From the NCBI RefSeq assembly GCF_023100725.1, contig NZ_CP095501.1, forward strand, positions 248,001 to 312,000: DNA of 64,000 nucleotides, read 5' to 3'. The translations under genes and the position numbers were made by a program. This DNA comes from Arthrobacter antioxidans. Lineage in GTDB: Bacteria > Actinomycetota > Actinomycetes > Actinomycetales > Micrococcaceae. The notes beneath the pieces were generated by a model that worked only from the letters and a program-made list of their open reading frames with translations, was not told the DNA's origin and made no database searches. Positions 15,775-24,525 of this stretch are shown one piece after another (position 1 is the first letter of the stretch; every line of letters begins with the position of its first letter).

Positions 15775-16665
15775 TCAGCCGCGGCCCAGGAGCTGCGGCT
15801 CCATGGCCGCGGTCGCGTGCCTCAGGGCGTCGACGACGGCGGCGATCGCCGGCTGGCGCAGCGCGTCCGCCCGCACCACGAGCCAGTAGTCGAGCTCCTC
15901 CGCGACGTCGTCGGGGAGCAGCCGCACGAGGTCGGAGTGACGGTCGGCCATGAAGCAGGGCAGCAGGCCGAGCCCCGCGCCGGCCCGGGTGGCCTCCACG
16001 TGGACGAAGACGTTGGTCGAACTCAGGGCGTCGCGCATGGTGGGCAGGAGCCGCCGGGGTGCGTCGAGGCTGTCCACCTGCAGCATCGCGTCGATGAAAT
16101 ACACGAGCTGATGGTCCGCGGCCTCCTCGAGCGTGGCCGGCGCGCCGTGCGCTCCGAGGTACTCCCTGGACGCATACAGCCCGAGGACGTAGGTGCCCAG
16201 CCGTTCCGCCTCCGCGCGGTGTACCTGCGGTTCGCCGACCACCACCTCGAAGTCGAGGCCCGTCCGGGTCTGCGAGGCGCGGCGCGTCGCGGTGACGATC
16301 TCGATGCGCAGCAGGGGGTTGGCGGCCCGGAGCCGGGCGAAGGCGGGAGCGGCGATGAACGCGCTGAACCCGTCCGTGGCACTCATCCGCACCACGCCCG
16401 AGAGCGCACCGTCGTCATCGCCCAGCCGGGCGACGGCCTCGGCCACGGCGGCTGCCGCGTCCGCCGCGCGACGGCCCAGGTCGGTCAGTTCCCATCCGCC
16501 GCTGCCGCGCGAGAGCACCCGCCCGCCGAGCGCCTTCTCCAGGGCCGCGATCCGCCGGGACACCGTGGTGTGGTTCAGTCCCAGCGACTCACCGGCCGTG
16601 GTGAAGCGCCCGCTCTGGGCGACGGCCAGCAACACCACGAGATCCTGGGCATTGGGGTCGGACAT
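15775..16665 (-). CDS. LysR-family regulator of the adjacent hydroxybutyrate genes
   Basis: 296 residues from ATG 16665. N-terminal winged HTH, residues about 6-62 (LVVLLAVAQSGRFTTAGESL, NHTTVSRRIAALEKALG), a linker helix, then a periplasmic-binding-like effector domain from about 88 (GVVRMSATDGFSAFIAAPAF) to the end. It is divergent from the MHS permease gene, with 132 bases between starts. An inverted repeat TCTGCA-N4-TGCAGA at 16667-16682 touches its own start region, so it probably represses itself and controls the permease-dehydrogenase pair. The effector is unknown. Confidence 0.9.
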   Translation of the reverse strand: MSDPNAQDLVVLLAVAQSGRFTTAGESLGLNHTTVSRRIAALEKALGGRVLSRGSGGWELTDLGRRAADAAAAVAEAVARLGDDDGALSGVVRMSATDGFSAFIAAPAFARLRAANPLLRIEIVTATRRASQTRTGLDFEVVVGEPQVHRAEAERLGTYVLGLYASREYLGAHGAPATLEEAADHQLVYFIDAMLQVDSLDAPRRLLPTMRDALSSTNVFVHVEATRAGAGLGLLPCFMADRHSDLVRLLPDDVAEELDYWLVVRADALRQPAIAAVVDALRHATAAMEPQLLGRG

Positions 16666-16666
16666 A

Positions 16667-16682
16667 TCTGCAGTATTGCAGA
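16667..16682. promoter_or_regulatory. Inverted repeat, candidate LysR operator
   Basis: TCTGCA (16667-16672) and TGCAGA (16677-16682) form a 6-4-6 dyad immediately upstream of the lysR-type start, in the divergent intergenic region. LysR regulators commonly bind such interrupted dyads for autoregulation. Assignment to this regulator is by position only. Confidence 0.5.
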
Positions 16683-16797
16683 GCTGCGGTGCCGATCTGG
16701 TCATTGGCTGCCCGGAAAGCCGCAGGGATACTCGAGATGAACCAGCCAGGGCCCGATGCGGGCCCGCACCCGTGTCAGCGTCGACAAAGGAGATCCC

Positions 16798-18204
16798 ATG
16801 AGCGTCAATCAGCGCTCCAGTACCCCGAACAACCAGCAAGACGACGGAACATCCGGCGAGACATCAGGCCTCAAGCGGATCGTCGGAGCCGCCATGGTGG
16901 GGACGGTGGTCGAGTGGTATGAGTTCTTCCTCTACGCCACGGCGGCGAGCCTGGTCTTCGGGACCTTCTTCTTCCCCAACGCCGGCTCCGAGCTCGACGG
17001 CATCATCGCGGCCTTCCTCACGTACGCCGTCGGCTTCGTGGCGCGGCCGCTCGGAGGGATCGTCTTCGGCCAGATCGGCGACAAGCTCGGACGCAAGCAC
17101 ACGCTCCAGGTCACCATCATCCTCGTCGGTGTCGCCACCTTCCTCATGGGGTGCCTCCCCGGGTTCAACACGATCGGCTACTGGGCTCCGGCGCTGCTGG
17201 TGATCCTGCGCTTCATCCAGGGCTTCGCCGTCGGCGGGGAGTGGGGCGGCGCCGTGCTCCTCGTCGCCGAGCACAGCCCCAACCGGTCCCGCGGGTTCTG
17301 GTCCAGCTGGCCGCAGGCAGCCGTCCCGGTGGGCAACCTCCTCGCGACGCTCGTCCTGCTGGGCATGAGCTGGATCCTGCCGCAGGACGAGTTCCTCAGC
17401 TGGGGCTGGCGCGTGGCCTTCTGGGCCTCCGCGATCATCGTGGTGATCGGCTACTACATCCGCACGCACGTCAGCGAGGCGCCGATCTTCCTCGAGGCTC
17501 GCGAGAAGATCGAATCCGAGAAGGCGGTCAGCTACGGCGTCCTCGAAGTGGTCAAGCGGTACCCCAAGGGGGTCCTCGGGGCCATGGGGCTGCGGTTCGC
17601 CGAGAACATCCTCTACTACATCATCGTCAGCTTCACGATCGTCTACCTCAAGACCGTGCACCAGTACGACACCTCGCAGCTCCTCCTGGCCCTCCTGATC
17701 GCACACGTCGTCCACTTCCTCGTCATCCCGCAGGTGGGCAGGCTCTCGGACGCCTTCGGCCGCAAGCCGGTCTACCTCGTCGGGGTGGTCCTCGGTGCCA
17801 CGTGGGCGTTCTTCGCCTTCCCGATGTTCGACACCCTGAACCCCTTCCTGATCATCCTGGCGGTCACGATCGGCCTCGTCTTCCACGCCTTCATGTACGC
17901 CGGCCAGCCGGCCATCATGTCGGAGATGTTCCCCACGCGCATGCGCTACTCCGGCGTCTCCCTGGGCTACCAGGTGACCTCGATCCTCGCGGGGTCCCTC
18001 GCGCCGATCATCGCGACGGCCCTCCTGCAGGAATACGGCAGCTGGGTTCCCGTGGCCATCTATCTCGTGATCGCCTGCGGGATCACCCTCGTCGCGGTCC
18101 TGACCCTGAAGGAGACCCGCGGCGCCTCCCTGCGCGAGGTCGACGCCGAGGATGCGCGCCGCCACGGACTGGACGAGCAGCCCACAGGACAGGCCAAGCC
18201 ATGA
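16798..18204 (+). CDS. MHS-family MFS symporter, probably for 3-hydroxybutyrate
   Basis: 468 residues from ATG 16798 with AAAGGAG upstream. Metabolite:H+ symporter signatures: GAAMVGTVVEWYEFFLYATA in helix 1, GQIGDKLGRKHTL in loop 2-3, FIQGFAVGGEWGGAVLLVAE in helix 4, and a second-half RLSDAFGRKPVYLVG. About twelve membrane helices. MHS porters carry organic acids such as citrate, shikimate, alpha-ketoglutarate or proline. The stop overlaps the ATG of a 3-hydroxybutyrate dehydrogenase gene by four bases, so the likely cargo is 3-hydroxybutyrate or a similar short hydroxy/keto acid. Confidence 0.9.
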   Translation: MSVNQRSSTPNNQQDDGTSGETSGLKRIVGAAMVGTVVEWYEFFLYATAASLVFGTFFFPNAGSELDGIIAAFLTYAVGFVARPLGGIVFGQIGDKLGRKHTLQVTIILVGVATFLMGCLPGFNTIGYWAPALLVILRFIQGFAVGGEWGGAVLLVAEHSPNRSRGFWSSWPQAAVPVGNLLATLVLLGMSWILPQDEFLSWGWRVAFWASAIIVVIGYYIRTHVSEAPIFLEAREKIESEKAVSYGVLEVVKRYPKGVLGAMGLRFAENILYYIIVSFTIVYLKTVHQYDTSQLLLALLIAHVVHFLVIPQVGRLSDAFGRKPVYLVGVVLGATWAFFAFPMFDTLNPFLIILAVTIGLVFHAFMYAGQPAIMSEMFPTRMRYSGVSLGYQVTSILAGSLAPIIATALLQEYGSWVPVAIYLVIACGITLVAVLTLKETRGASLREVDAEDARRHGLDEQPTGQAKP

Positions 18205-18986
18205 GCACGACGGCGGCCCAGCCGGCTCCGGCCCTGACGGCGGGTCCCCTGTCCGGCCGACGGGCACTGGTCACGGGCGGTGCGAGCGGCATCGGCGCGG
18301 CCTGCGCGCGGGTGCTCGCCGGACGCGGGGCGCACGTCGTGGTCGCGGACCGGGACGAGGCCGGTGCCGAAGACCTGGCCGCGGACCTCGGCGGCGATGC
18401 GTGGGCGGTGGACCTCCTCGACACAGGCGTCCTCGAGACGCTGACGCTCGAGACGGACATCCTCGTGAACAACGCCGGGATCCAGACCGTGAGCCCCCTC
18501 GAGGAGTTCGATCCCGAGGACTTCCGCCGCATCCAGCGGCTGATGGTCGAGGTGCCGTTCCTCCTCATCCGCGCCGCGCTCCCGGGGATGTACGCGCGCG
18601 GCTTCGGCCGGATCATCAACGTCTCCTCGGTCCACGGACTGCGGGCCTCGCCGTTCAAGGCCGCCTACGTTACGGCCAAGCACGGCCTCGAGGGGCTCTC
18701 CAAGGTCACCGCCCTCGAGGGCGGCGCCCACGGCGTCACGAGCAACTGCGTCAACCCGGGCTACGTCCGCACGCCGCTGGTCGAGCACCAGCTGGTGGAC
18801 CAGGCCCGCGTGCACGGCATCAGCGAGGAGGAGGTCCTCGAGAAGATCATGCTCACCGAGGCCGCGATCAAGCGGCTCGTGGAACCGGAGGAGGTCGCCT
18901 CGCTCGTCGCGTGGCTGGCGGGCGACGACGCCGGGATGGTCACCGGGTCCTCCTACGTCATGGACGGTGGCTGGTCCGCCCGCTGA
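18201..18986 (+). CDS. bdhA: 3-Hydroxybutyrate dehydrogenase (SDR)
   Basis: 261 residues from ATG 18201. Classical SDR: TGGASGIG at 25-32, ILVNNAGIQTVSPLEEF, catalytic Ser in NVSSVHGLRASPFKAAYVTA, and Y-x3-K (AYVTAKHG). The string S-V-H-G-L-x-A-S-P-F-K-A-A-Y-V and the later NPGYVRTPLVEHQ are marks of D-3-hydroxybutyrate dehydrogenases, which interconvert D-3-hydroxybutyrate and acetoacetate with NAD. About 20 extra residues precede the fold. Translationally coupled to the permease. A 13-bp terminator stem begins 19 bases after the stop. Confidence 0.85.
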   Translation: MSTTAAQPAPALTAGPLSGRRALVTGGASGIGAACARVLAGRGAHVVVADRDEAGAEDLAADLGGDAWAVDLLDTGVLETLTLETDILVNNAGIQTVSPLEEFDPEDFRRIQRLMVEVPFLLIRAALPGMYARGFGRIINVSSVHGLRASPFKAAYVTAKHGLEGLSKVTALEGGAHGVTSNCVNPGYVRTPLVEHQLVDQARVHGISEEEVLEKIMLTEAAIKRLVEPEEVASLVAWLAGDDAGMVTGSSYVMDGGWSAR

Positions 18987-19004
18987 CGCCCGACGCCGGG
19001 AGGC

Positions 19005-19034
19005 GACGACGGCGGTCCCCCGACCGCCGTCGTC
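19005..19034 (+). terminator. Terminator, 13-bp perfect stem
   Basis: GACGACGGCGGTC (19005-19017) pairs with 19022-19034 around CCCC, just after the hydroxybutyrate dehydrogenase stop. It ends the permease-dehydrogenase transcript and also lies downstream of the converging permease gene. Confidence 0.85.
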
Positions 19035-19040
19035 CCCTCC

Positions 19041-19078
19041 GCCCGGTGGTAGCGCCCGCGCCCGGTGGTAGCGCCCGC
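19041..19078. repeat. 19-base tandem repeat, two copies
   Basis: Bases 19041-19059 are repeated exactly at 19060-19078 (core CCCGGTGGTAGCGCCCG), followed by degenerate CCGGTGGG pieces to about 19110. It lies in the 184-base gap between converging genes, beside the terminator. It may be simple slippage. Confidence 0.8.
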
Positions 19079-19170
19079 CCGGTGGGGACTGTCCGGTGGG
19101 ACTGCCCGGTCATGCCCATCGAGCGGGTGTGTTCAGTGGGGGTCCCCGACCACGTCACGGACCCGATCGG

Positions 19171-20622
19171 TCAGACGCCGAGGAGCTCCTCGATCGGCCC
19201 GATGCCGAAGAACACCACGAACGCCGCAGCCACGGCCCACATCAGCGGGTGCACCTCGCGGCCCCGGCCCTGGATGGCGCGGATCAGCACGAAGGCGATG
19301 AACCCCGCGCCGAGGCCGTTCGCGATCGAGTAGGTGAACGGCATCAGGGTGAAGGTGAGGAACGCCGGGATGGCGATGCCCCAGTCGTCGAAGTCGATGC
19401 GCCCCACCTGTGCCACCATCATGAAGCCCACCACCACGAGGGCCGGAGCCACGGCCTCGAACGGCACCAGGCTGATGAGCGGGGTGAAGAACATGGCCAG
19501 GAGGAACAGCACGCCGGTCACGACGTTGGCGAGGCCCGTCCGGGCTCCCTCTCCGATGCCGGCCCCGGATTCCACGTAGATCTGGTTGGAGGAGACGGAC
19601 CCGGCGCCGCCGGCCACGGCCCCGAGGGCGTCGATCACGAGGACGCGGTTCACGCCGGGGATGTTCCCCTTGGCGTCGACGAGCTTCGCCTCGTTCGCGA
19701 GGCCCACCATGGTGCCCATGGCGTCGAAGAAGATGCTCAGGAGGATGGTGAAGGTCAGCAGCGCCGCGGCGGTCCCGCCGAGGTGCCCGAAGGCGCCGAA
19801 GAGGCTCACGTTGCCGATGAGGCTGAGGTCGGGAATGCCGATCCACGAGCCGGACGGGATCTCGGGGACCACGAGCGACCAGCCGGCGGGGTTCGGCTCC
19901 TCGCCCGGGGTGAAGCTCGCGCCGACGTCGAAGACGGCTTCGAGGACGACGGCGAGCACCGTCGCCGCGAGGACGCCGATGAGGATCGCCCCGCGCACCC
20001 TGCGGACCACCAGGGCGATCGTCAGGATCAGGCCGAAGACGAACACCAGGGTGGGCCACCCGATGAGGACGCCGCCGAAGCCGAGGCCCACGGGCACGGT
20101 GGTGTTGGCGACGTCGGGGATGCGGCGCACGAAGCCCGCGTTGACCAGGCCGATCAGCGCGATGAACAGGCCGATGCCCACCACGATCGCGGTCTTCAGG
20201 CTCTCGGGGACGGCGTTGAACACCGCCGTGCGGAACCCGGTCAGGACCAGCACGAGCATGGTGAGGCCCGCGAGCATGACGAGTCCCATGATGTCCGGCC
20301 AGGTCAGGCCGGGGTTCGTCGCGACGGTGATGGCCACGAACGCGTTGACGCCGAGTCCGGTGGCGAGGGCGAAGGGGTACTTGGCCCAGGCGCCCATGAC
20401 GATGGTCAGGATGCCGGCCACGAGCGCGGTCACCGCGGCGACGCGCTCGAACCCGAGTTCGGCGCCCGTGGAATCGGCGCCAGCGAGGATGAGCGGGTTG
20501 AGCACCACGATGTAGCTCATGGCGAAGAAGGTGGCGAGTCCGCCCCGGATCTCACGGGAGACGGACGACCCCCGCTGGGTGATGTGGAAGTAGCGATCCA
20601 GCACGGAACCGGTTTTGAGCAT
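19171..20622 (-). CDS. NCS2 purine permease, AzgA subgroup
   Basis: 483 residues with 12-14 hydrophobic segments. AzgA-type marks: LDRYFHITQRGSSVSREIRGG before helix 1, ATFFAMSYIVVLNPLIL in helix 1, ATGLGVNAFVA near residue 88, and IFFDAMGTMVGLANEAKLVD in helix 8, the region that holds substrate-binding residues. AzgA proteins take up adenine, guanine and hypoxanthine with protons. It is monocistronic and divergent from the CopC-like gene (134 bases between starts). Confidence 0.9.
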   Translation of the reverse strand: MLKTGSVLDRYFHITQRGSSVSREIRGGLATFFAMSYIVVLNPLILAGADSTGAELGFERVAAVTALVAGILTIVMGAWAKYPFALATGLGVNAFVAITVATNPGLTWPDIMGLVMLAGLTMLVLVLTGFRTAVFNAVPESLKTAIVVGIGLFIALIGLVNAGFVRRIPDVANTTVPVGLGFGGVLIGWPTLVFVFGLILTIALVVRRVRGAILIGVLAATVLAVVLEAVFDVGASFTPGEEPNPAGWSLVVPEIPSGSWIGIPDLSLIGNVSLFGAFGHLGGTAAALLTFTILLSIFFDAMGTMVGLANEAKLVDAKGNIPGVNRVLVIDALGAVAGGAGSVSSNQIYVESGAGIGEGARTGLANVVTGVLFLLAMFFTPLISLVPFEAVAPALVVVGFMMVAQVGRIDFDDWGIAIPAFLTFTLMPFTYSIANGLGAGFIAFVLIRAIQGRGREVHPLMWAVAAAFVVFFGIGPIEELLGV

Positions 20623-20756
20623 GGGAGGTCCTAGGGGGAAGGGGCGGGTCGGGGAAATTCTATCCCGGTGGCACGTCCGGGCCCCCTTCGTGACGGACGC
20701 CGACGGGGAGGCCGGTGTCCCAGCGCCCCGTCAGGGACGGCACGTAGGGTGGAGCC

Positions 20757-21374
20757 ATGGCTGCCATCCTCCTCCCGTCCTCCCGGTCCTCGGCGCCCGT
20801 CCGCCGTCGGGCCGGTCCGGCCCTCGCGGCGTTCGTCCCTGCCGTCCTGCTCGCGCTCGTCGTGCTCCTGGGCGCCGGCGGGGCCGCGGGTGCGCATGAC
20901 GAACTGACCGGCAGCAGCCCCGCCGAGGGTGCCACGGTGGACGTGCTGCCGCCGAGCCTCGAACTCAGCTTCTCCAGCGTCCCGTCCGGGATCGGAGCGC
21001 AGATCCAGGTGCTGGACGGATCCGGGACCGACTGGGCGGACGGCCCCACCGAGATCGTCGACCGCTCGGCCACCCAGCCGCTGCGCCCGGGTGCTCCCGC
21101 GGGCGAGTACACCGTCAACTGGCGCGTGGTCAGCTCGGACTCCCATCCCATCGAGGGGTCCTTCGCCTTCACCACGCAGGAGGGCGGGACCACGGTGCCG
21201 GACGCCGCGACGACGGCCGGTCCCCTGGACACGCAGGACGATCCGACGGACGAGGCCCAGCAGGCCGGCGCGAGCGACGTCCCCTGGAGCATCATCCTGA
21301 TGATCGCGGCGCTCGTGGCCGTCGCCGTCGTGCTCGCGGTCACGGCGCGGAAGCGGCTCGGCTCCGACACGTAG
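20757..21374 (+). CDS. CopC-domain membrane-anchored protein
   Basis: 205 residues. Signal peptide to about residue 46 (AGGAAGA), so the mature protein begins with His47 (HDELTGSSPAEGA), the N-terminal copper-ligand arrangement of CopC. The CopC beta-barrel follows (LPPSLELSFSSVPSGIGAQIQV, YTVNWRVVSSDSHPIEGSFAFT with Asp/His ligands). A Thr/Asp/Ala linker precedes a single membrane helix at about 177-198 and a short basic tail. It probably binds Cu(II) outside the membrane. The CopD/YcnJ partner is not in the window. Confidence 0.85.
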   Translation: MAAILLPSSRSSAPVRRRAGPALAAFVPAVLLALVVLLGAGGAAGAHDELTGSSPAEGATVDVLPPSLELSFSSVPSGIGAQIQVLDGSGTDWADGPTEIVDRSATQPLRPGAPAGEYTVNWRVVSSDSHPIEGSFAFTTQEGGTTVPDAATTAGPLDTQDDPTDEAQQAGASDVPWSIILMIAALVAVAVVLAVTARKRLGSDT

Positions 21375-21428
21375 GTGCCGACAGGCACGCGCCCCACCGT
21401 CGTCGGGCCTGCAGCGGGAAGGTCGGGC

Positions 21429-22073
21429 CTACAGCGGGGAGATCGCCGCACGCGGCGGCGCGATGCGGTTCAGCGCGGACGGGCCCTGCTCCACGATGGC
21501 GTCGCTGACCAGCTTCGCCTGGCGGATGATCTCCCGCGTGGAGGGCGTCAGCAGCTCGCCGACTCCCACGAGGTACAGGCCGATCGCGCGCAGGGTGTCC
21601 TTGAAGTCGCGGCCGATCGCGATGTCCATCGAGCGCAGGAACCTGCGCAGCTCGTTCTGGGGGAACTTCGTGAGGACCACGTGGTCGGCGAGGAGGACCC
21701 CGTCCGCCGTCTGGACCGCCCACTTCTTGCGGCCCACCGGGGTCTTGATGAGTTGGGGGTGGCCGATGATGCAGAGCTGCTCGGCCACGGTGGTCTGGCG
21801 GACGTCGATGTGGTGGGCGGTCGCGTAGCCGCGCAGGAGCCGCATCAGTTCGGTGCGCTCCGAGAGCGAGACGGAGTCCGTCATGACGGTACGCAGGGGG
21901 CCGGAGTCGAAGCACTCGAGACTCTCGACGACGATCGCGTCGATGCCCCGACGGCTGAGTTCGCTGGCGACGGCGAGGCCTGACAGCCCGGAACCGATGA
22001 CCACGGTGCTCGTCTGCTCCGCCGTGGCAGGCGCAGATGCGGAGCGGACCGGGTCAAGCGGCAAGGAATCCAC
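21429..22073 (-). CDS. Short FAD/NAD(P)-binding oxidoreductase-like protein
   Basis: 214 residues from GTG 22073, with GGAGG eight bases upstream. The FAD ADP-binding motif VVIGSGLSGLAVASELSRRG is at 24-43 and the acidic strand end VVES follows. A middle segment VRQTTVAEQLCIIGHPQLIKT and ADHVVLTKFPQNELRRFLRSM resemble flavoprotein monooxygenase-like folds, but the usual second dinucleotide motif and C-terminal FAD motif are absent. At about half the normal length it may be a degenerate flavoprotein or a binding protein. It is divergent from the Usp gene across 255 bases, a likely shared control region. Confidence 0.65.
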   Translation of the reverse strand: MDSLPLDPVRSASAPATAEQTSTVVIGSGLSGLAVASELSRRGIDAIVVESLECFDSGPLRTVMTDSVSLSERTELMRLLRGYATAHHIDVRQTTVAEQLCIIGHPQLIKTPVGRKKWAVQTADGVLLADHVVLTKFPQNELRRFLRSMDIAIGRDFKDTLRAIGLYLVGVGELLTPSTREIIRQAKLVSDAIVEQGPSALNRIAPPRAAISPL

Positions 22074-22328
22074 CGGGCTACCTCCACACGAAGTTTGAAT
22101 TCCGCACGGCCCGGCGCCTCTTCCGGACCGTGCGGACCCCTGGGCGCGAACGGTCCGACCAGGAGCACTGCGTGCGGGGTATCCGACCTGCAAGGCAGGG
22201 CCCCGCGACGGGTCATTGCAGCCTATATAACATTTGGGACCGTGGATAGACCGATCCTCCCGGGGTGCGCTACAAATGGTGGACCGGCCGCTTTCGGCGG
22301 TCAGAGGTGCGACCGAGGGAGGCCTGCC

Positions 22329-23348
22329 GTGAGCAGCGAGAACACAGAGGGCCTGTCGGAGGGGCTGGTGCAGCACGGGATCGTGGTCGGTGTGGATGGT
22401 TCCGACCAGAGCACCTGCGCGCTGCTGTGGGCGGCGCGCGAGGCCGGGCGGCGCAGCGCACCGCTCTACGTGGTGACCGCCTACACCGTGCCGGTCTTCG
22501 CGGCGTCGAGCATGGACGCCGGCTACGCCACCGTGGACGACGAGGTCATCCGGGAGGGCGCGCGGGCCGTCCTGGACGAGGCCATGTCCCGGCTGGAGGG
22601 CATGGCGCTGGAGGTGCATCCGCGGATCGAGACGGGCGACGCCGCCGGCGTGCTCCTCGATCTCTCGGAGGAGGCCGAGCTGATGGTGGTGGGATCGCGC
22701 GGCCGGGGCGGGTTCGTCGGCCGGCTGCTCGGCTCCGTGAGCAGCGCCCTGCCTGCCCATGCCAAGTGCCCGACGGTGGTCATCCCCGTCTGCACCGGCG
22801 CCCGTCTCGGCCACCCGGAGCTCGGCAGGAGGCAGGGAAAGGACAGGGACGTCCCCGCCGCCACCGTGGAGCCCGTGGTGGTGGTCGGCGTCGACGGGTC
22901 GGAGCAGGCCCGCACGGCCTCGCTCGCCGCCGCCGAGGAAGCCCGGTCCAGGGGATTGCCCCTGCGCGTCATCTGCTCCGTGGCCCCGTTCAACGGCTCA
23001 CTGGCCTGGGTTCCTGCGCCGGTGGACCGGAAGGCGTTGCACGCCGACCTCGCCGTCCAGCTGGCCGCCGGCCGCGACTGGCTCCAGAGCCACTACCCCG
23101 ACGTCGAGATCACGGTGGACCTCGTGGACGGGCCGCCCGCCGAGGTGCTCATCGAGGCGTCGGCCACGTCGGAACTGCTCGTGGTGGGCACGCGCGGGCG
23201 CGGGGGCTTCGCCGGCATGCTCCTCGGATCCACGAGCCAGGGCGTCCTGCACCACGCCCGCGGACCGGTGCTGGTCGTCCCCGACCGGGCGGACCCGCGG
23301 CTCGAGGACCGCAGCTCGTTCGGTCCCATGGTGCCCCGGGCCGGCTGA
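22329..23348 (+). CDS. Universal stress protein, two Usp domains
   Basis: 339 residues from GTG 22329 (GAGGGAGG upstream). Two tandem UspA domains, about residues 15-158 and 178-325. Both keep the ATP-binding motif G-x2-G-x9-G-(S/T): VVGSRGRGGFVGRLLGSVSS and VVGTRGRGGFAGMLLGSTSQ, and both start with VVVGVDGS. Such proteins respond to hypoxia, stationary phase or membrane stress. Upstream, TATATAACATTT at 22224-22235 is an unusually AT-rich patch that may hold the promoter. Confidence 0.9.
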   Translation: MSSENTEGLSEGLVQHGIVVGVDGSDQSTCALLWAAREAGRRSAPLYVVTAYTVPVFAASSMDAGYATVDDEVIREGARAVLDEAMSRLEGMALEVHPRIETGDAAGVLLDLSEEAELMVVGSRGRGGFVGRLLGSVSSALPAHAKCPTVVIPVCTGARLGHPELGRRQGKDRDVPAATVEPVVVVGVDGSEQARTASLAAAEEARSRGLPLRVICSVAPFNGSLAWVPAPVDRKALHADLAVQLAAGRDWLQSHYPDVEITVDLVDGPPAEVLIEASATSELLVVGTRGRGGFAGMLLGSTSQGVLHHARGPVLVVPDRADPRLEDRSSFGPMVPRAG

Positions 23349-23381
23349 CGGACCTTCCCGGCCCGCCCGCTGCCCGGCGCG

Positions 23382-23753
23382 TCAGCCCCACCCGAGCTGG
23401 TGGAGCCGGTCGTCGTCGATCCCGAAATGATGAGCGATCTCGTGGACCACGGTCACCACGATCTCCTCGACGAGCTCCTCCCGGGAGTCGCACAGGCGCA
23501 TGAGGGGTCCGCGGAAGATGCTGATGCGGTCGGGCAGGGACCCGGCGTCCCACCAGGAGTCCCGTTCGGTCAGGGGCGTGCCCTCGTACAGGCCCAGCAG
23601 TTCGGTGTCCGCGGGCTCGCCGGGGTGCGGCTCGTACTCCTCCATCACGAAGATCGCCACGTTGTCCATGGCGCGCGCGAGGTCGTCGGGGATGCGGTCG
23701 ATCGCGTCGTCGACGGCGTCCTCGAATTCCTCACGCGAGATCTCGAACGGCAC
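23382..23753 (-). CDS. Minimal zincin metallopeptidase-family protein
   Basis: 123 residues from ATG 23753. The zinc motif HEIAHHFGIDDDRL, with HExxH at residues 104-108 and the downstream Asp, marks the one-domain minimal-zincin family. Upstream the sequence has FEDAVDDAIDRIPDDLARAMDNVAIFV and LLGLYEGTPLTER, both conserved in the family. These proteins are widespread in actinobacteria, probably intracellular, with unknown substrate. It is transcribed away from the tRNA cluster. Confidence 0.9.
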   Translation of the reverse strand: MPFEISREEFEDAVDDAIDRIPDDLARAMDNVAIFVMEEYEPHPGEPADTELLGLYEGTPLTERDSWWDAGSLPDRISIFRGPLMRLCDSREELVEEIVVTVVHEIAHHFGIDDDRLHQLGWG

Positions 23754-23790
23754 GTCCCGATCGTATCGACTCCGCCCGCGGACGGTGATT

Positions 23791-23819
23791 TTGTGTAAAC
23801 GGCGATGTGCATCTATAGT
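23791..23819 (+). promoter_or_regulatory. Promoter of the tRNA cluster
   Basis: -35 TTGTGT at 23791-23796, 17 bases, -10 TATAGT at 23814-23819 in an AT-rich patch about 75 bases before tRNA-Glu. The spacing and fit to sigma-70 consensus support it. No other good candidate lies nearer. Confidence 0.6.
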
Positions 23820-23899
23820 TCTATAGGTCCACGACAGGGAATGATCCGCCGGAAATGCTCGTCCTCCGGAAGGTCGCAGGAGCCCGAACTGTGGTTCTG

Positions 23900-23972
<73 letters not shown>

Positions 23973-24072
23973 CGCACGAGGCGCCCTCACGGGCGGTCAA
24001 CCGGAGCGAAAAGTGCTGGTAGGCTGGAACTCTTGCAAAAACAGCAAGTGAAGTCAGTAGTGGAAATTGCAA

Positions 24073-24146
24073 GGCCCTGTAGCGCAGTTGGTTAGCGCGC
24101 CGCCCTGTCACGGCGGAGGTCGCGGGTTCAAGTCCCGTCAGGGTCG
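24073..24146 (+). tRNA. tRNA-Asp (anticodon GUC)
   Basis: 74 bases. Acceptor GGCCCTG pairs with CAGGGTC (one G-U pair) plus discriminator G, D loop AGTTGGTTAG, anticodon stem CCGCC/GGCGG with loop CTGTCAC giving GUC, T arm with GGTTCAAGTCC. CCA not encoded. Confidence 0.97.
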
Positions 24147-24217
24147 CTCAGGCGGCCGGATCCCTTCGGGGAAGCCGGCCGGGCTGGATACGGTGATCAT
24201 CCGCAAGATGGTTGCAA

Positions 24218-24290
24218 GGCTCTGTAGCTCAGTTGGTAGAGCGTTCGACTGAAAATCGAAAGGTCACCGGATCGACGCCGGTCGGAGCCA
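24218..24290 (+). tRNA. tRNA-Phe (anticodon GAA)
   Basis: 73 bases. Acceptor GGCTCTG pairs with CGGAGCC, D loop AGTTGGTAGA, anticodon loop CTGAAAA giving GAA, T arm with GGATCGACGCC. Discriminator A; CCA not encoded. Followed within ten bases by a strong terminator that ends the cluster. Confidence 0.97.
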
Positions 24291-24296
24291 CCGCTG

Positions 24297-24334
24297 AAAC
24301 CCCGCAGTTCCCCACGGAACGCGGGGTTTTCTCG
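24297..24334 (+). terminator. Intrinsic terminator of the tRNA cluster
   Basis: AAACCCCGC (24297-24305) pairs with GCGGGGTTT (24321-24329). An inner GTTCC/GGAAC extends the stem past a bulged A, and the right arm runs into TTTTCTC. One of the few classical U-tract terminators in the window. Confidence 0.9.
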
Positions 24335-24525
24335 TATGTCCTCTTCCTCCCAGCCAACGCCGGGGTTCCGCCCGTAGCATGGCGGCGGGGTCACGCCGGT
24401 CGTGTCAGCGCCTGTGGTGCGTGGACGTCCTCCCCCGGCCAGATTGCCTGGGGGAACCACGTGGGATAGTTCCGGGGTCACCGCGCGTTGGACCTCCGGC
24501 ATCGCATCGAGACGAAAGGGCACCA

